This document shows positions 41,468-52,640 of a stretch of 64,000 nucleotides of DNA, one piece after another. The notes beneath the pieces were generated by a model. That model had not been told where the DNA came from. It saw nothing but the letters and a program-made list of their open reading frames with translations, and did not search any database. Source of the DNA: Echinometra lucunter (Eukaryota > Echinodermata > Echinoidea > Camarodonta > Echinometridae); NCBI GenBank assembly GCA_029962745.1, contig CM057169.1, positions 15,467,162 through 15,531,161 on the forward strand. Reading direction: 5' to 3'. Within the stretch, counting starts at the first letter, position 1. Each line of letters opens with the position of its first letter. The position numbers were made by a program, and so were the translations under genes.

Positions 41468-42023
41468 GTATTTAGCCCTGCCCCCACCTTCAACCCATCC
41501 CCCCCCCAAAAAAAAAAACAAGGTGCAGTTCACTGCAGTACATGTACATGTATGTTATATGTGAAAATCAGTCGCATGTGGGGCTGGCTGTCCATCTCTT
41601 AACCAGTAGTACACTGTAGTACTAAGGAATATATTGTAAGCCCAGAACGTCTGAAAGAATAGATAATAAATGACTAAAATTCATGCATATTTCAAATTTC
41701 TGAGACATTATTTTTGTTCAATGATGATAAAGATGTTTAAAAAATGAGGATGAGGGAAAAATAATATCATCATACATGTAGGCGTCATATGTTTTCTGAG
41801 TGTTGGTTATTTATGTTGGAACAATTGCAGAATACCCCATCACCATGTTATACACCCATACCCGTTAAATTTTTGTATTTGCATGTGCATGTGCTTTTTA
41901 AGAAAGAAATTAAATGAAATATATCACATTGTATAATATGAATATGCAGACATATACAAGGTGTTCAGTCTGAACTAATGTTCCAGCATGGTACACAGTA
42001 CACTATGTGGAAAGACTTCCTTA

Positions 42024-42610
42024 AAGGCAGTGTATACAGCCACACGCGTGTGTCTTTACCTTACGGCCACACGCGTGTGGTTGTATCCATAGCATCGATA
42101 TGAGGATACAGCCACACTTCTCTGAATTCCCACTTGAAGTGTGTGCCGCGACAGCTATCGCTAGTGTGCACTGCTATCGCTAGTGTGCACTGCACTGCAC
42201 AAGCGATGTGTATTCGTGCGATGGTATGTGTTGCGACTTGCAAAACTTGGATCATCACGAAGGTTTCATCTCTCGATTTCACTTATTATACAAACAATAT
42301 TTTCACTTCATTCTCACCTGGTCAGCAAGCAGGTGACAATATAGTACAATATTGTTTGTATTACAGTGAATTTCAAGAGATAAAACCTTCGTGACGATCC
42401 AAGTTTTGGGGTTTGGCAACACACTGTCGCATGAATTTACACATCGCTTGTGCAGTGCATACATACACACTAGCGATAGCTGTAGCGGCGCAGAGTATAA
42501 GTGGGAATTCAGTTGAGTGTGGCTGTATCCTCATGTTGATGCTGTGGATACAATCACACGCATGTGGCTGTAAGGTAAAGACACACGCGTGTGGCTGTAT
42601 ACACTGCCTT
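42024..42610. mobile_element. Foldback element, near-complete 587-bp palindrome
   Basis: The whole element is an inverted repeat with arms of about 290 bp around CACCTGGTCAGCAAGCAGGTG near 42324. The outer 40 bp are perfect (AAGGCAGTGTATACAGCC, then ACACGCGTGTGTCTTTACC). Each arm carries ACACGCGTGT-type palindromes and a CTATCGCTAGTGTG motif. Flanking TCCTTAA is repeated on both sides, giving a target duplication of 5-7 bp depending on how the end is cut. Non-coding. Confidence 0.88.
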
Positions 42611-43123
42611 CCTTAAATGCCCCCTACTCCCCCATCCATAACCCTAGCCCTAACCTTAACCCTAGCCCCATATCAACTTTGACTTGGGGGGGCATAAGGA
42701 AGTCTTGCTCTTGCCCATGTGTCATACTATGTCATCATCTAAGGAAGAAAGTACATACACATGAACACATGATGAATATAGTGCAGTGGAGAATTTGATC
42801 TTGAACAGCCAAGGCACAACAATGTCACTAAAAGGACGACTAAATAACTCATACTAGACTTTGACAGTGAATCCCTTAAAAACAAAACAAAAATAGTATT
42901 TGTAAATATCTTGGGGTCTTTCATAAACATGCAAAAATATCATTCATTGCGATAATATATTTCTTACAATTTTAGTCACACTTTTCCTTCAAAAGTAATT
43001 ATGTATGCAGACTTGTTCCTTTGTCTTATCGGTGTTTATTTACTTCAACAACCATAAAATTGGTATATTTCAGTGCTTCTTTTCTAGTTATGTTTGAAAG
43101 AAAGAGAGAAAGGGTCCACTTAC

Positions 43124-43283
43124 TTGTGATAGCATTTGCTGGAACATCATTGGCACTAAATCCTTTATCCCGGTAAGCATCCCTAGTCTCTGTGCATGCC
43201 CCAGTTCTATCTTGTCCGGCTGACAGTCCGAATGCTGCTAATAATGCACAGAAAGTGCAGAGAAGGTCCCTGTATAATGCCAT
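43124..43283 (-). CDS. gpc: Glypican (GPC1/2/4/6, Dally-like type), first coding exon
   Basis: This exon encodes the N-terminus of a glypican, a GPI-anchored heparan sulfate proteoglycan of the cell surface that modulates Wnt, Hedgehog, FGF and BMP signalling. The 53 codons read as a start Met, a hydrophobic signal peptide (about residues 4-22, LLCTFCALLAAFGLSAG core) and then the segment C-T-E-T-R-D-A-Y-R-D-K-G-F-S-A-N-D-V-P. That matches the first-cysteine block of GPC1/2/4/6 proteins (CxEVRxxYxxKGFSxxD[VI]P), not the GPC3/5 version. The start has G at -3 and G at +4. The frame runs into a consensus donor, CACAA|GTAAGT, at 43123, leaving phase 1. The next expected block, with the CPQ..TCC cysteines, is not in the window. 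This is a partial gene: only exon 1 is seen. The family call rests on about 25 residues after the signal peptide, so the exact paralogue is uncertain. Confidence 0.82.
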
Positions 43284-43990
43284 ATCTTTCTTGACAAAAT
43301 CCTAAATATGTGGTCCAATGCCGAGTGAAATAAGATGGTGCGCCTTCGCTTCGTGATAGAAGCTGTACAAGAAAAGGTGCCGGTATGCGCCCTTGTGTTT
43401 TGTTCGAATCCTCACTCAAAAGCAATGCAATAAGATGCCTGCAGATGCCTATGGAAAAAGCCGTCAGTGCGTCTACAGTGCACACCGCCTTGTGTGGCCC
43501 GTAGATTCACTTGCACAAGTGATGGGGCAGCAGTCCACCGGTGAGAAAGCCTAAATTAGTTCCTTGCATTCCGATCCTTATTTCCAAAAGATAAATCCAC
43601 AATCGCTCCTGAAGAACATCCAGAGATATGAATCAGTTTCTCCTTATCAACATCTTTGATTCGATTCCAATATCATAAATCGTCCGTAGCAAGGGAAGGT
43701 ATATTCGCAGCACTCGTCAAATGAAGCCACTCAATCTAATACACATTTCCAGTCGCACAGGTACTCCACTAGATCGAACCTGTGTTGGGGATATGGGGTA
43801 AAAGCCGAAAGCAGAGGGGTGCATGTACAGGCCAGAGATAGAGCGTGCATTGCTAACAATGCATGCGAATACTAATCGCTAATCCATCGGGACGACTACA
43901 TAGTGTTCGCAGGGGTGACGTGGTCATAATTTATGGAGGGACCGAGATGAAAACTTTCACACGGAACTTGTGTTCCTACTTTTTAGCGCC
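43284..43990 (-). promoter_or_regulatory. Glypican 5' UTR and proximal promoter region (position inferred)
   Basis: This stretch lies directly upstream of the glypican start codon. It is largely free of the simple repeats and poly-G/C runs that surround it, and has more CpG than the intron. I see no convincing TATA box or unambiguous transcription start. Its assignment rests only on position. The solo LTR and many transposons lie further right, beyond 44000. Confidence 0.35.
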
Positions 43991-45103
43991 ACCAACATCT
44001 CAATGATCTTGCAAATGTTGGTATAATATATATATTTTTCAAAATGTAAATAGTTCCTGCACTGTACCAGCCTAATTACACTATGGAATGATGTGTCTGT
44101 CATTCGTCATATTCATGCTTAAAAGATGCCAGAAGCTGTCGAAACTCTGTAATGTTTTTACGCCATTCGTAAATAATAAAATTTTGAGAGGGCGATTGTT
44201 TCAGTTTCTCCTGCGCATAACTTATGATTTCCTTTCGTATTCATGGTATTGATCATTTTAATCTATGGTTTATTACAACAGTTATTAATTACAGTTGCCA
44301 AGATGGACCTATACAAAAAGAAGAAAGCGTAGGAAGTGCCCAACGTACTATAAGGAATTGGGGGTTTAACGTTTGTGTAACGTTGTCATTCGTTCTTCGA
44401 CAGTTTTTTATCAGATTTTTTTCCTCTTTCGTCTCCAATTTTGTTGTTGTTGTTGTTCGTTTATTTTGTTATTGTTCTGCGGTTTTAATATGTGGCTAGA
44501 AAGGTAGGTAGAATTTGATGTCATAGCTTGTAGTGGTTCTCCAGCACGCGATGATATCCCCACTCTCCATCCCCACGGCGGGCCTTGTGGGATCCCCCCC
44601 CCCCCCCCGAAAAAGGTATCATGCGCCCATGGTACAACCATGATAATTTTGATGGTACGCCATGGTAATTGAAGCATGAGCCATCAAATTGCCGTCTTTG
44701 TATCATGGTACTTTGGTTCCTTTTTTTTTTCATCGGCCGTTTTAGTATTGTTATAGATTTATTATGTATAGTGATTACTGCCCCCCCCCCTCACACACAC
44801 TCACAATGACAACGTTCTAAAGTATCATCTTACTTCTTTTTTTTTTTTTTTAATTTATGATATGGGTTCACCGGACTTTGCGTTGGCGGATATTTGGTCC
44901 TCATATACTGAAAAGAAGAAGGTACTCCGCTCCTCATCAATATTAGCGTGCCTAAAACCAACTCTTACATCACTATTTTTTATGTTGTCAGGATTTCCGG
45001 GTTTCTACCATTGTTTATAATTTCGTAGTACCAAATGGATTATTCGTGAATTAATTAGATTAAGTAATGGGCTTAGCGGAGAGGTCATTCTGTGTTCCAT
45101 AAG

Positions 45104-45426
45104 CATTGGCGTAAATCCGGGGGGGGGGGGTGGGGGGATATATCCCCCACAATTTTTTGAAAGGGGGGATGGCGTGTACAAATATCCCACCACTTTTTAA
45201 GGAAGAAAAGATATTTGAATCAATCTTTAAATAAAAAATTTATCAATCGCCATCATATTTTAGAATTTCTATTTGAAAATGCGATTGAAAACCAGAAACT
45301 TAAGTGGTGATTTTTGGCTCGCTCACTTCGCTCGCTTGCAAGATAAAAATTAAAATGTGTGTAAGGGGGTCTGTGTAGGTGGGTGAGGACATGTCAGTTC
45401 GACAGAAAAGTGGATTTACGCCGGTG
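45104..45426. mobile_element. hAT-like MITE with TIR CAYYGGCGTAAATCC (323 bp)
   Basis: Left end CATTGGCGTAAATCC, right end its near complement, flanked by the exact 8-bp duplication TCCATAAG (45096-45103, 45427-45434). A poly-G run follows the left TIR directly. No coding frame. Confidence 0.88.
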
Positions 45427-45787
45427 TCCATAAGACGGGGTGGGGGGGGGGGGGGAGAACGGTCAATGAATAATAGCATAATGCATTTTAAAAATCAGAT
45501 TTTCTTTCTAAACGCCTGTAATCATGTTTTCCCCTTTTCAAATCGAAAGAAAGTTTTGTTGGAAAGGAGCAATATCGTAACTAAATATATTAATAGGGGA
45601 TGATAATTATCATCCATGAGCCATCAAATCAAGGATTTGTTTTTTGTTTCAAGGAACAAATACACATTCATGCATAATTATTTGCGTGCAAGGTAGAGGG
45701 ACTTAGGGGCTGCTCACCCGCTCCCCATTCCCTATAGTTTTAAAGTACATAATATTCGGGCATCAATCACTTAATCATAGGGCCGCG

Positions 45788-46032
45788 CATGGGCGGAAAT
45801 ATGTCTTGGAAGGTGAGGGGGGACATTGGGAATTTTAACCAGAAAATTCGCTGACCAGTCAAAAAAAATAGGGGGGGCCATGATTCTTTCAGGTGCCTCT
45901 TTTACTCGTAAAAAATCTTCTTTGGGGGGCTAGCCTACTCCAAAAGGCGTTGGGGCATTTTATATTATATTACCTTCTGAATTATGGGCGGAACGCGTCC
46001 CCAGCCCCCGTCCCCTCGGATTTCCGCTCATG
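45788..46032. mobile_element. hAT-like MITE, TIR CATGRGCGGAAAT (245 bp)
   Basis: Ends CATGGGCGGAAAT and ATTTCCGCTCATG are inverted repeats. Flanking octamers GGGCCGCG and GGGCAGCG match at seven of eight bases, consistent with an aged 8-bp target duplication. It lies 354 bp from the previous element, and the TIRs are similar in style. Confidence 0.68.
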
Positions 46033-47789
46033 GGGCAGCGAGACAGCCTGATTATAGTTTCCAATTTTGATCAGATTTTAAGGCGTCGGAATTTTCGATC
46101 CCTCGCTTTGCTTCACGGGCAAGACTCTAGTTTAGAATTAGAAAATGAAAAGTGAAATTGAAAATTTATATTCGGGCAAGCGACATCACCCCACTGCGAA
46201 ATTACTGTGCCCGTGCGCCCCCGCTTACACTTTGCACTTGACTAAAATTGCCCATTATTAAGGCAGTTGTGTATGGACCAGAATCTCTATGGTATGGACC
46301 AACCTTGGCCAAGCTTATGCCGAAAATGGGTAAAATTTTGCTGTATGATTACGGTCATCTAAAATCTCGCGAGTTGGTCATGATTGCCCAAGAGTTGGTC
46401 GATTTCAATTTTACAAATTACCCAGCATGTTGTGTAAAAAAAATCTGTACCCAGTATTTTTATGTAGACCTACGTCCTAGCCTAAACGTGTTGAGCCTGT
46501 AACAACCTTGGAGAACTTCTTGTCCAAAATGGGTGTTATTTTACTTACTGTCGCCTTTTATTACAATTTGAGTTAAAATCACCGAAGTCGGTCACGATTG
46601 CGATTAAAGGTTCTCGTTTCTCTCATGTTGCGCAATTCTTTACCCTATATTCTTTACACGATATCGGCCGTTATGTTCAGCCTAAACATGTAATTTCTAA
46701 CCTTGGGTCAGTTTCCATAGCTCTTCAATGGCGTACTGATTGGGGGGGGGGAGGCGTAGCTGCCCCCTAAAATCAAATGTGGTTTATTTCTAATTCGATA
46801 ACAGTGATTTACAAATGTTGCTGAAATCACATGATGTTCTGGAGGGGGGGGGGGTCCTCACTTTTTGTAGCTTATACTTTTTTCTGACCCCCCCCCCTCC
46901 CCCCCCCCAAAAAATGCTCATTACACCACAGTATTGTGTGGACAAGAGCAAAGGAAATGTGACCAAAAGGCCTGTAATCTCATTCTAAATAGACTCTCCT
47001 CCTTCTTGTATTATTTCTCATAAAGAGAAAACCTGTCCCAAAACGTCAAAAGATTTCGATATTCAGCTCTCCTCTTTCGGAAGCTTAATCCAGGAAAACT
47101 AAAAGGATGTAATTAAGAGTGCTTTTAAAGGGGTATTACTACATAAGGGTATGAGATTAGTGGCGAGGGGATGAGCCCTGTTTTACGAGTCATTCACCTC
47201 ACATTCCGGGTGGTCACTTTTTTGAGTGACCAGGTGGTCAAGCATGGTCAAGATTTCTTGTGAAATCGTAGGCGTGTTGCGACCAGACGATCGATGCACC
47301 TGACCAGAAATCGATCTGTGTCTGTGTTTATATGTAAATAGAGCCATTAAGGGGAAAGCGAGGGATGTTCTTGAATTTGTGAAACAAGGATTAAACCGTT
47401 TATCGGTTTAACTTGAATGCTTGATAATCGTCTGTGGGTTGTATATCCCTGTATACGCCCATTAGCTAAGCCTTTTTTTAATATCCCCTAACAAAAATAA
47501 AGATACAAAGGAAAAAAATAAGACTCTTTTTTTTTCAATTCACGGTCATACACCCATGACCCTTACACCTAAAAAGTGATGTCATTAATGGATAACATGA
47601 GTGTATCAAGCATTTTATTGGGGGGGGGGGCGAAAGAAACGCCCCTGTGATGAAATTACACAGGAGTTATAAACACAGATATTTAATTTATATTTTCAGT
47701 ATTCAAGTGAGGTCATATAAGGTATCGCTTTATATGCTTCATACATTCGGTACAATAAAGAAGACACTCTCGTATGAATCAAATACATA

Positions 47790-47792
<3 letters not shown>

Positions 47793-47825
<33 letters not shown>
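47793..47825 (+). repeat. (TA)n microsatellite
   Basis: About 16 TA units in intergenic DNA. Confidence 0.95.
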
Positions 47826-47827
<2 letters not shown>

Positions 47828-48573
47828 TTACCAGTCTCTGCTATCAGGGTTCTTCCCCGTTCAGCTTTTAGGCTCAAGATAAGTTCTGATGAGTAATTGA
47901 ATTAACGAAAAGATAATTAACCTTTTTAAGCAAAGTGATAATTCTTTCTTTATTTTGTGTCCACTTTGGGTTAAAAGTCCATACATTGGCATTGTTTAGC
48001 TTCGGAAATGATCAAGAAAACGCTATCACAGGTTTCCTCAAAACACCACAAAGGTCCTCCGTGGAAGAAAAGCCCAAGAACAAACATTATTTCCAAACAA
48101 TACACTAAGCTGTCTTGTTATTGGATACCTTATACGCCTACTGGTTATTTACATAGTGAAAGCAGCCAATCAGACGCCGGGTTCTTTATTGTGAGGTCAG
48201 ACGCTAAGTATGCCAGGAATGTCTGTGAACGGTGATGGCTGGACGAGTCCACTTTGACCCTCAAATAAAAATTATGAAAGAATGGAGTGTGACTTTGCAC
48301 AAGGATTTATACTAAGTCGCTCAGTGCAGGGAAGAAGGTTAGTTTTTCCTCCGTTATAAATACACCTTCCGAACGACAAAAACAAGATGAAACAAGTCAA
48401 ACAACCATTATTAAGCGCTGTACAGAGTTATTTTGGTGAACAATAAATCATTTCAACATAAACAATAATCAGAAAACAATAATTTCAACAGCACCATCAA
48501 ATCCTTGTAAAAGTTTTATCAGCGTACACGCGGTACAAGCACACGGTAATATGAACTTATACCATCAAATTAC

Positions 48574-49170
48574 TGTAGGGTGCCTATTTTGTCATTTTGG
48601 TTTCTCCTTGTTTACATTCCTTTTCTGTTCTTCAGGGGAATTAGTTCATTGAAGTTCAAGTTTCAATAGATGCTATGTTGCCATTCTCCTCATCAGCCTC
48701 TGCCCTACTTCTCTCGTCACCTTCATTCCTTTCCTATTCAGATGTGTTCATTCATTACATTCACACACCTGGTTCTTTTGTTGAACATTCTTCATTACAT
48801 AATCACCCAGTCATTGACTCATCTTCATACTAGTTATTTTCTGATTGGTTCTGTTGTTGAATTAGGTTGTTACATTTTAGTTGGACCCTTCCATTTTCTC
48901 TATGTTCATTGGTTTAGTATGTTTGAATATTTATAATGTTATTTTTCCTTAGTTACTGTTTTGATGTGGGCCAAGCAGCCATATGATATAAAAGAGCATT
49001 TTTACTTGTAATAAACACACAGACAGATATCAGAGACATACCAGACTACAGACTGCTTCTTTATTTCCATCTCCTGAGTTCCTGTAACGTTTGAGTTTGC
49101 TGAATGCTGAATGTTTGCTGTTTGAACTTTATTTTTACTTCACATTAACTGTATATTTTACAGCCCTACA
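48574..49170 (+). mobile_element. Solo LTR (597 bp) of an LTR retrotransposon
   Basis: Begins TGTAGGG and ends CCCTACA, the short TG...CA inverted ends of an LTR, flanked by the 4-bp duplication TTAC (48570-48573, 49171-49174). Inside, in order, are a TATA-like ATGATATAAAAG (about 48983), the poly(A) signal AATAAA at 49010-49015 and a U5-like tail. There is no primer-binding site, gag, pol or second LTR, so it is a solo LTR left by recombination. It lies between the two divergent genes. Confidence 0.82.
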
Positions 49171-50314
49171 TTACCATACCATAGGTACAAGGGCATTGCA
49201 TGCAGTTCCGAGGAAAGATAAGAAACAAAAAATAATGGAAATGGAGAAAAGCCTATAGACCAATTAGGTTTGGGTGCTGTTTTTATGGTAATTCTAACTG
49301 GGGGCTTCAAGTATGCCTAACAAAAGATAATTTATGCACTGACATAGCAACGCACCTGGCTCATTGCACAACCCATTGAATCAGTTTTTGTTCTTCTTTC
49401 GAAGCCCCCCCCCCCTCCTCCCCCCCCCCCTCCTCCCCCCCCCCCCCCCAGTTATAGCCGACATGAGTAACAGAGTTTTGAAACCGGGATTCATCTATAT
49501 GTATATACCTGATGCCCGATCTACACAGGCGACGAGCAGTATAGCGACAATAAGGGTAAACAGCCCGTGCCCCTGCAGAGACATGATGATAATTGCTTGT
49601 AAATTGTGGACCCCCCCCCCAAGAAAAAAATCATTGCCGCCCATTTATTAGTGTCCCCCTCCATTTTCACAAGGCACCACAAGGGTAATGAGACGATGCT
49701 CTGTTCAAATGCACATTATTACCTAGCAGATAAGAAATCAGATCGAAAGTTACATACTGGATACACAGCAACACTAATCGCTCTCTTCACTCACTCGCAA
49801 ATAATCGAAATGAACGAATGGTTTATTTTGATTTAAAAAAAAAAACAAACAAACACCAGCATCTTGAAGAACACTGATTTTCACAACAGCAGTCAAACGA
49901 CTGAATTGCTGGGAATGCTAAGTAACAGTACAATTATACATTAAAAAAAAAAACATAACGTTAAAATGGTGCAATGTCATCACTATATACATGAAGGAAG
50001 ATAAGCAGATTCTTGAGATATGAAAAAAAAGAGAAAGAAATCAGAACCTAAAAGAAATGTTCATATTCTAGCAAGAGAGGTTAGCTGGGGGGGGGGTGCC
50101 TATTCTTGCACATGGGTGGGGGGGAGGAGCATGGCCACCGTGTCTATATCTAGGCTATGGAATATAAAGAAGTCATTATATATATATATATTTTTAGATA
50201 TACCTATTCAAGTCACAGTCACAAACACACACAACACACACGCACACACACACAAAATCAAATTGCAACCATGTAACTGAATCACTTTAAATGTATAAAA
50301 GTAGAGGTGTCGTG

Positions 50315-50651
50315 CCCGGGGGGGTCACTCTCCACATGGCCTGCTACGCATCCGCGTCCAGAAAAAGCGTCGAAAAGGGTCCTGTTTCAGGCACTCAGGC
50401 GTCGTCGACGTCTTTGGCAAAAAGGGTTGCTTTTCAGCACCATTCGCTGGTAAATCGCCTCTTAGGGTAGCCCTTTCTCACTCTTCACGCCATTTAGGGT
50501 TGCTAATTTGGTTATGCAGATTACGCCATTTAGGATTGCAAATTTGGTTAATAGGTTACGCCATTTAGGGTGCATTTCTGAGGTTGTCGGACACGGGTGG
50601 GTAGCATGCCATGTGGAGAGTGACCCCCCCCCCCCCCCCCCCCCCCCCGGG
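50315..50651. mobile_element. DNA transposon-like element with poly-G ends, type b (337 bp)
   Basis: TIR CCCGGGGGGG then GTCACTCTCCACATGGC, and exact 8-bp duplication GTGTCGTG (50307-50314, 50652-50659). It is related to the element at 27222 by its terminal bases, poly-G and GTCACT, and by target length. Inside are three tandem degenerate copies of a roughly 36-bp unit with ACGCCATTTAGGGTTGC (50487-50576). Confidence 0.87.
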
Positions 50652-50757
50652 GTGTCGTGGTCAAGTGCAGGTCAGGTCAGGTCAGGTGCAGTGAATGAGC
50701 ATCTAGAATAAATAACACTGAACAAACGAAAAACGAATCGACAAAGAAATGAATAAT

Positions 50758-50901
50758 CATTGTATCCGAGGCCGGCTCTCCCGAGGTCAAGGCCAAGGCC
50801 AAGGCCGGCACGTCCGAGGTCAAGTACGAGGCCAAGGCCAGAATGTCTGGCCTCGAGCCGGCCTCGAGGACAAGGCCGGCCCCGAGGACTACAAAACTTA
50901 G
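50758..50901. repeat. GC-rich GAGGCC-repeat element, copy 1
   Basis: A CpG-rich, partly palindromic block of AAGGCC/GAGGCCGG repeats in AT-rich surroundings. It shares the stretch AGAATGTCTGGCCTCGAGCC and what follows with a second copy at 51325-51475. Its ends resemble the CAGTGTTGTGGTCCTCGAGG end of copy 2, so a decayed hAT-like element is possible. Confidence 0.6.
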
Positions 50902-51324
50902 ACTAGCCACTTGCGTCAACAAAGTCCTCATGGGCTTTAAACCCAAATTTGACTATCTTGGAGTCTGCAGACATCAATGTTGTTTGTTTGATCATCCAAA
51001 AAGGCCAAAGAAAATTTCAAAAACACCGTATAAAAAGAGCGCGCGCCGTCGACGCGACCTCACGAAGTAAAGTCTTTATCCCCGTCTTTATCACGAATAT
51101 TTGCGAAATATAAAAAAATATGTACTCAGCAAATTTTCTCAGTTATTAGTTAGATATACAGAAATATATATATTTTTTTGGGGGGGGATTAAAAATGTCA
51201 TTTAAACACTTTTGAAAATAATGATATAATAAAGCAATAAATAGCGCCCTTATACAACACTGGTTTCCTCGATCTGGATCACAGCTCGCAGAGCTTCGTG
51301 CGCACGCACGGCCACATATTTTTA

Positions 51325-51475
51325 CCCGGCCTCGGCGCGGCCTGGCCTCGTTCGAGGACTGCCGAGGATTAACACTAGTGTACAAGGACGAGGCCAAGGA
51401 TTTTTGTCCGAGGTCAAGGACGAGGCCAATGCCAGAATGTCTGGCCTCGAGCCGGCCTCGAGGACCACAACACTG
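51325..51475. repeat. GC-rich GAGGCC-repeat element, copy 2
   Basis: Right end GAGGACCACAACACTG is the complement of a hAT-style CAGTGTTGTGG terminus. The inside is AAGGACGAGGCC repeats with AATGTCTGGCCTCGAGCC. The left end is unclear. Confidence 0.6.
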
Positions 51476-52640
51476 ATAATCATGGCATCTCAAATGAATA
51501 AGAAGAAGAAAGAAAGAAAGAAAGAAAGACAGAAAGACAGAAAAACGTACAAGAAAAAATCTAAATGCGTATAAGGAAAAAATAAAATGTGGAAAGCTTT
51601 TGCACATTAATAAACAAGCGCGCTTATAAAATCTGAATTTAAATTGTAATTAGGTATTCAAATTTCAAAGTAATTGGTAACAGATTTATAACATTCAGAT
51701 ATGGGAAAATGTGAAAAATATCAGGTGAAACCTTCAAGGTGAATTAAGCAAAAATTTACTGAAAATAAACACAATGAAAGAAACGGATTATAGGCAGAAG
51801 TAGGCCTATATAGATGCCAAGGGGAAGGAAGAATATGTGGAGTAATTTCATACAGGAAAAAATACAATATAATGATTAAAACTGAATAGTTATCAGATAT
51901 TCAAAATGAAGTGTTGAACTAAACTCTTGTAACTTAAATTGTCGAGAAAAAAAAGAAGTATTGCATTCATTCGATAAGATAAAGACACTTACTCAACTTA
52001 ATTTAGTAGGCCATGCATTGTGACGTCATCGATACCGGATATTGGTCATCTAGCACAAAAGTCCATTGTAACCTAAAAAGGGTGAATGGGATTCGGTTGC
52101 GGAAATGCAATATGATTGGACATCTTTACCACCCCCCCCCCCACACACACACCACAAAATGACTTTCAAGCCCCCTAAATCGAGTGGGTGGCATAGTGAA
52201 AACAAAAACAAAAACAAAATCTCCTACACGTCTAGTATGTCCCTCTCCACGCCCATGCTCCACTCCCGTTAATAAACTTGATTGAGAAAGGGCTGGAAAA
52301 AAATAGTTCAAAAAATAAAATTGCAATTGAAATTCACACTTATTTCCTTCTGACTTTCTGAGACAATGATATTTGTTTATAATGTACATAAATCCAATAT
52401 GATACTCAGAAGGTTGCAAACACCGAGGAAAAAAAATAAAGCCGAGCTTGTGGTGGGGACATCGAAGACAAATTTTATGATGAAGGTATTAAAAGTAATT
52501 ATGTTATTATAAGAACATCATGTACAGACATTATGTAACGTTATACAGAAAGAAGGAAATCGGAGTTAGGGTAAGGGTGGGGTAGATTAGAAAGAAAAGA
52601 GAACATCAGAGAGAAAGAGAAAATGAACCCGAGGACCTTA

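Noticed and set aside
43207..43485. 92-codon minus-strand frame overlapping the glypican exon
   Set aside because: A shadow in another frame covering the glypican 5' UTR and signal-peptide region, with no conservation.
46735..46925. Possible further hAT-like end (CAATGGCGTACTGATT before poly-G)
   Set aside because: No matching opposite end or 8-bp duplication was found.
50677..51607. Open frames over the GC-rich repeats
   Set aside because: They lie on GAGGCC repeat sequence and read as alternating short motifs, not a protein.
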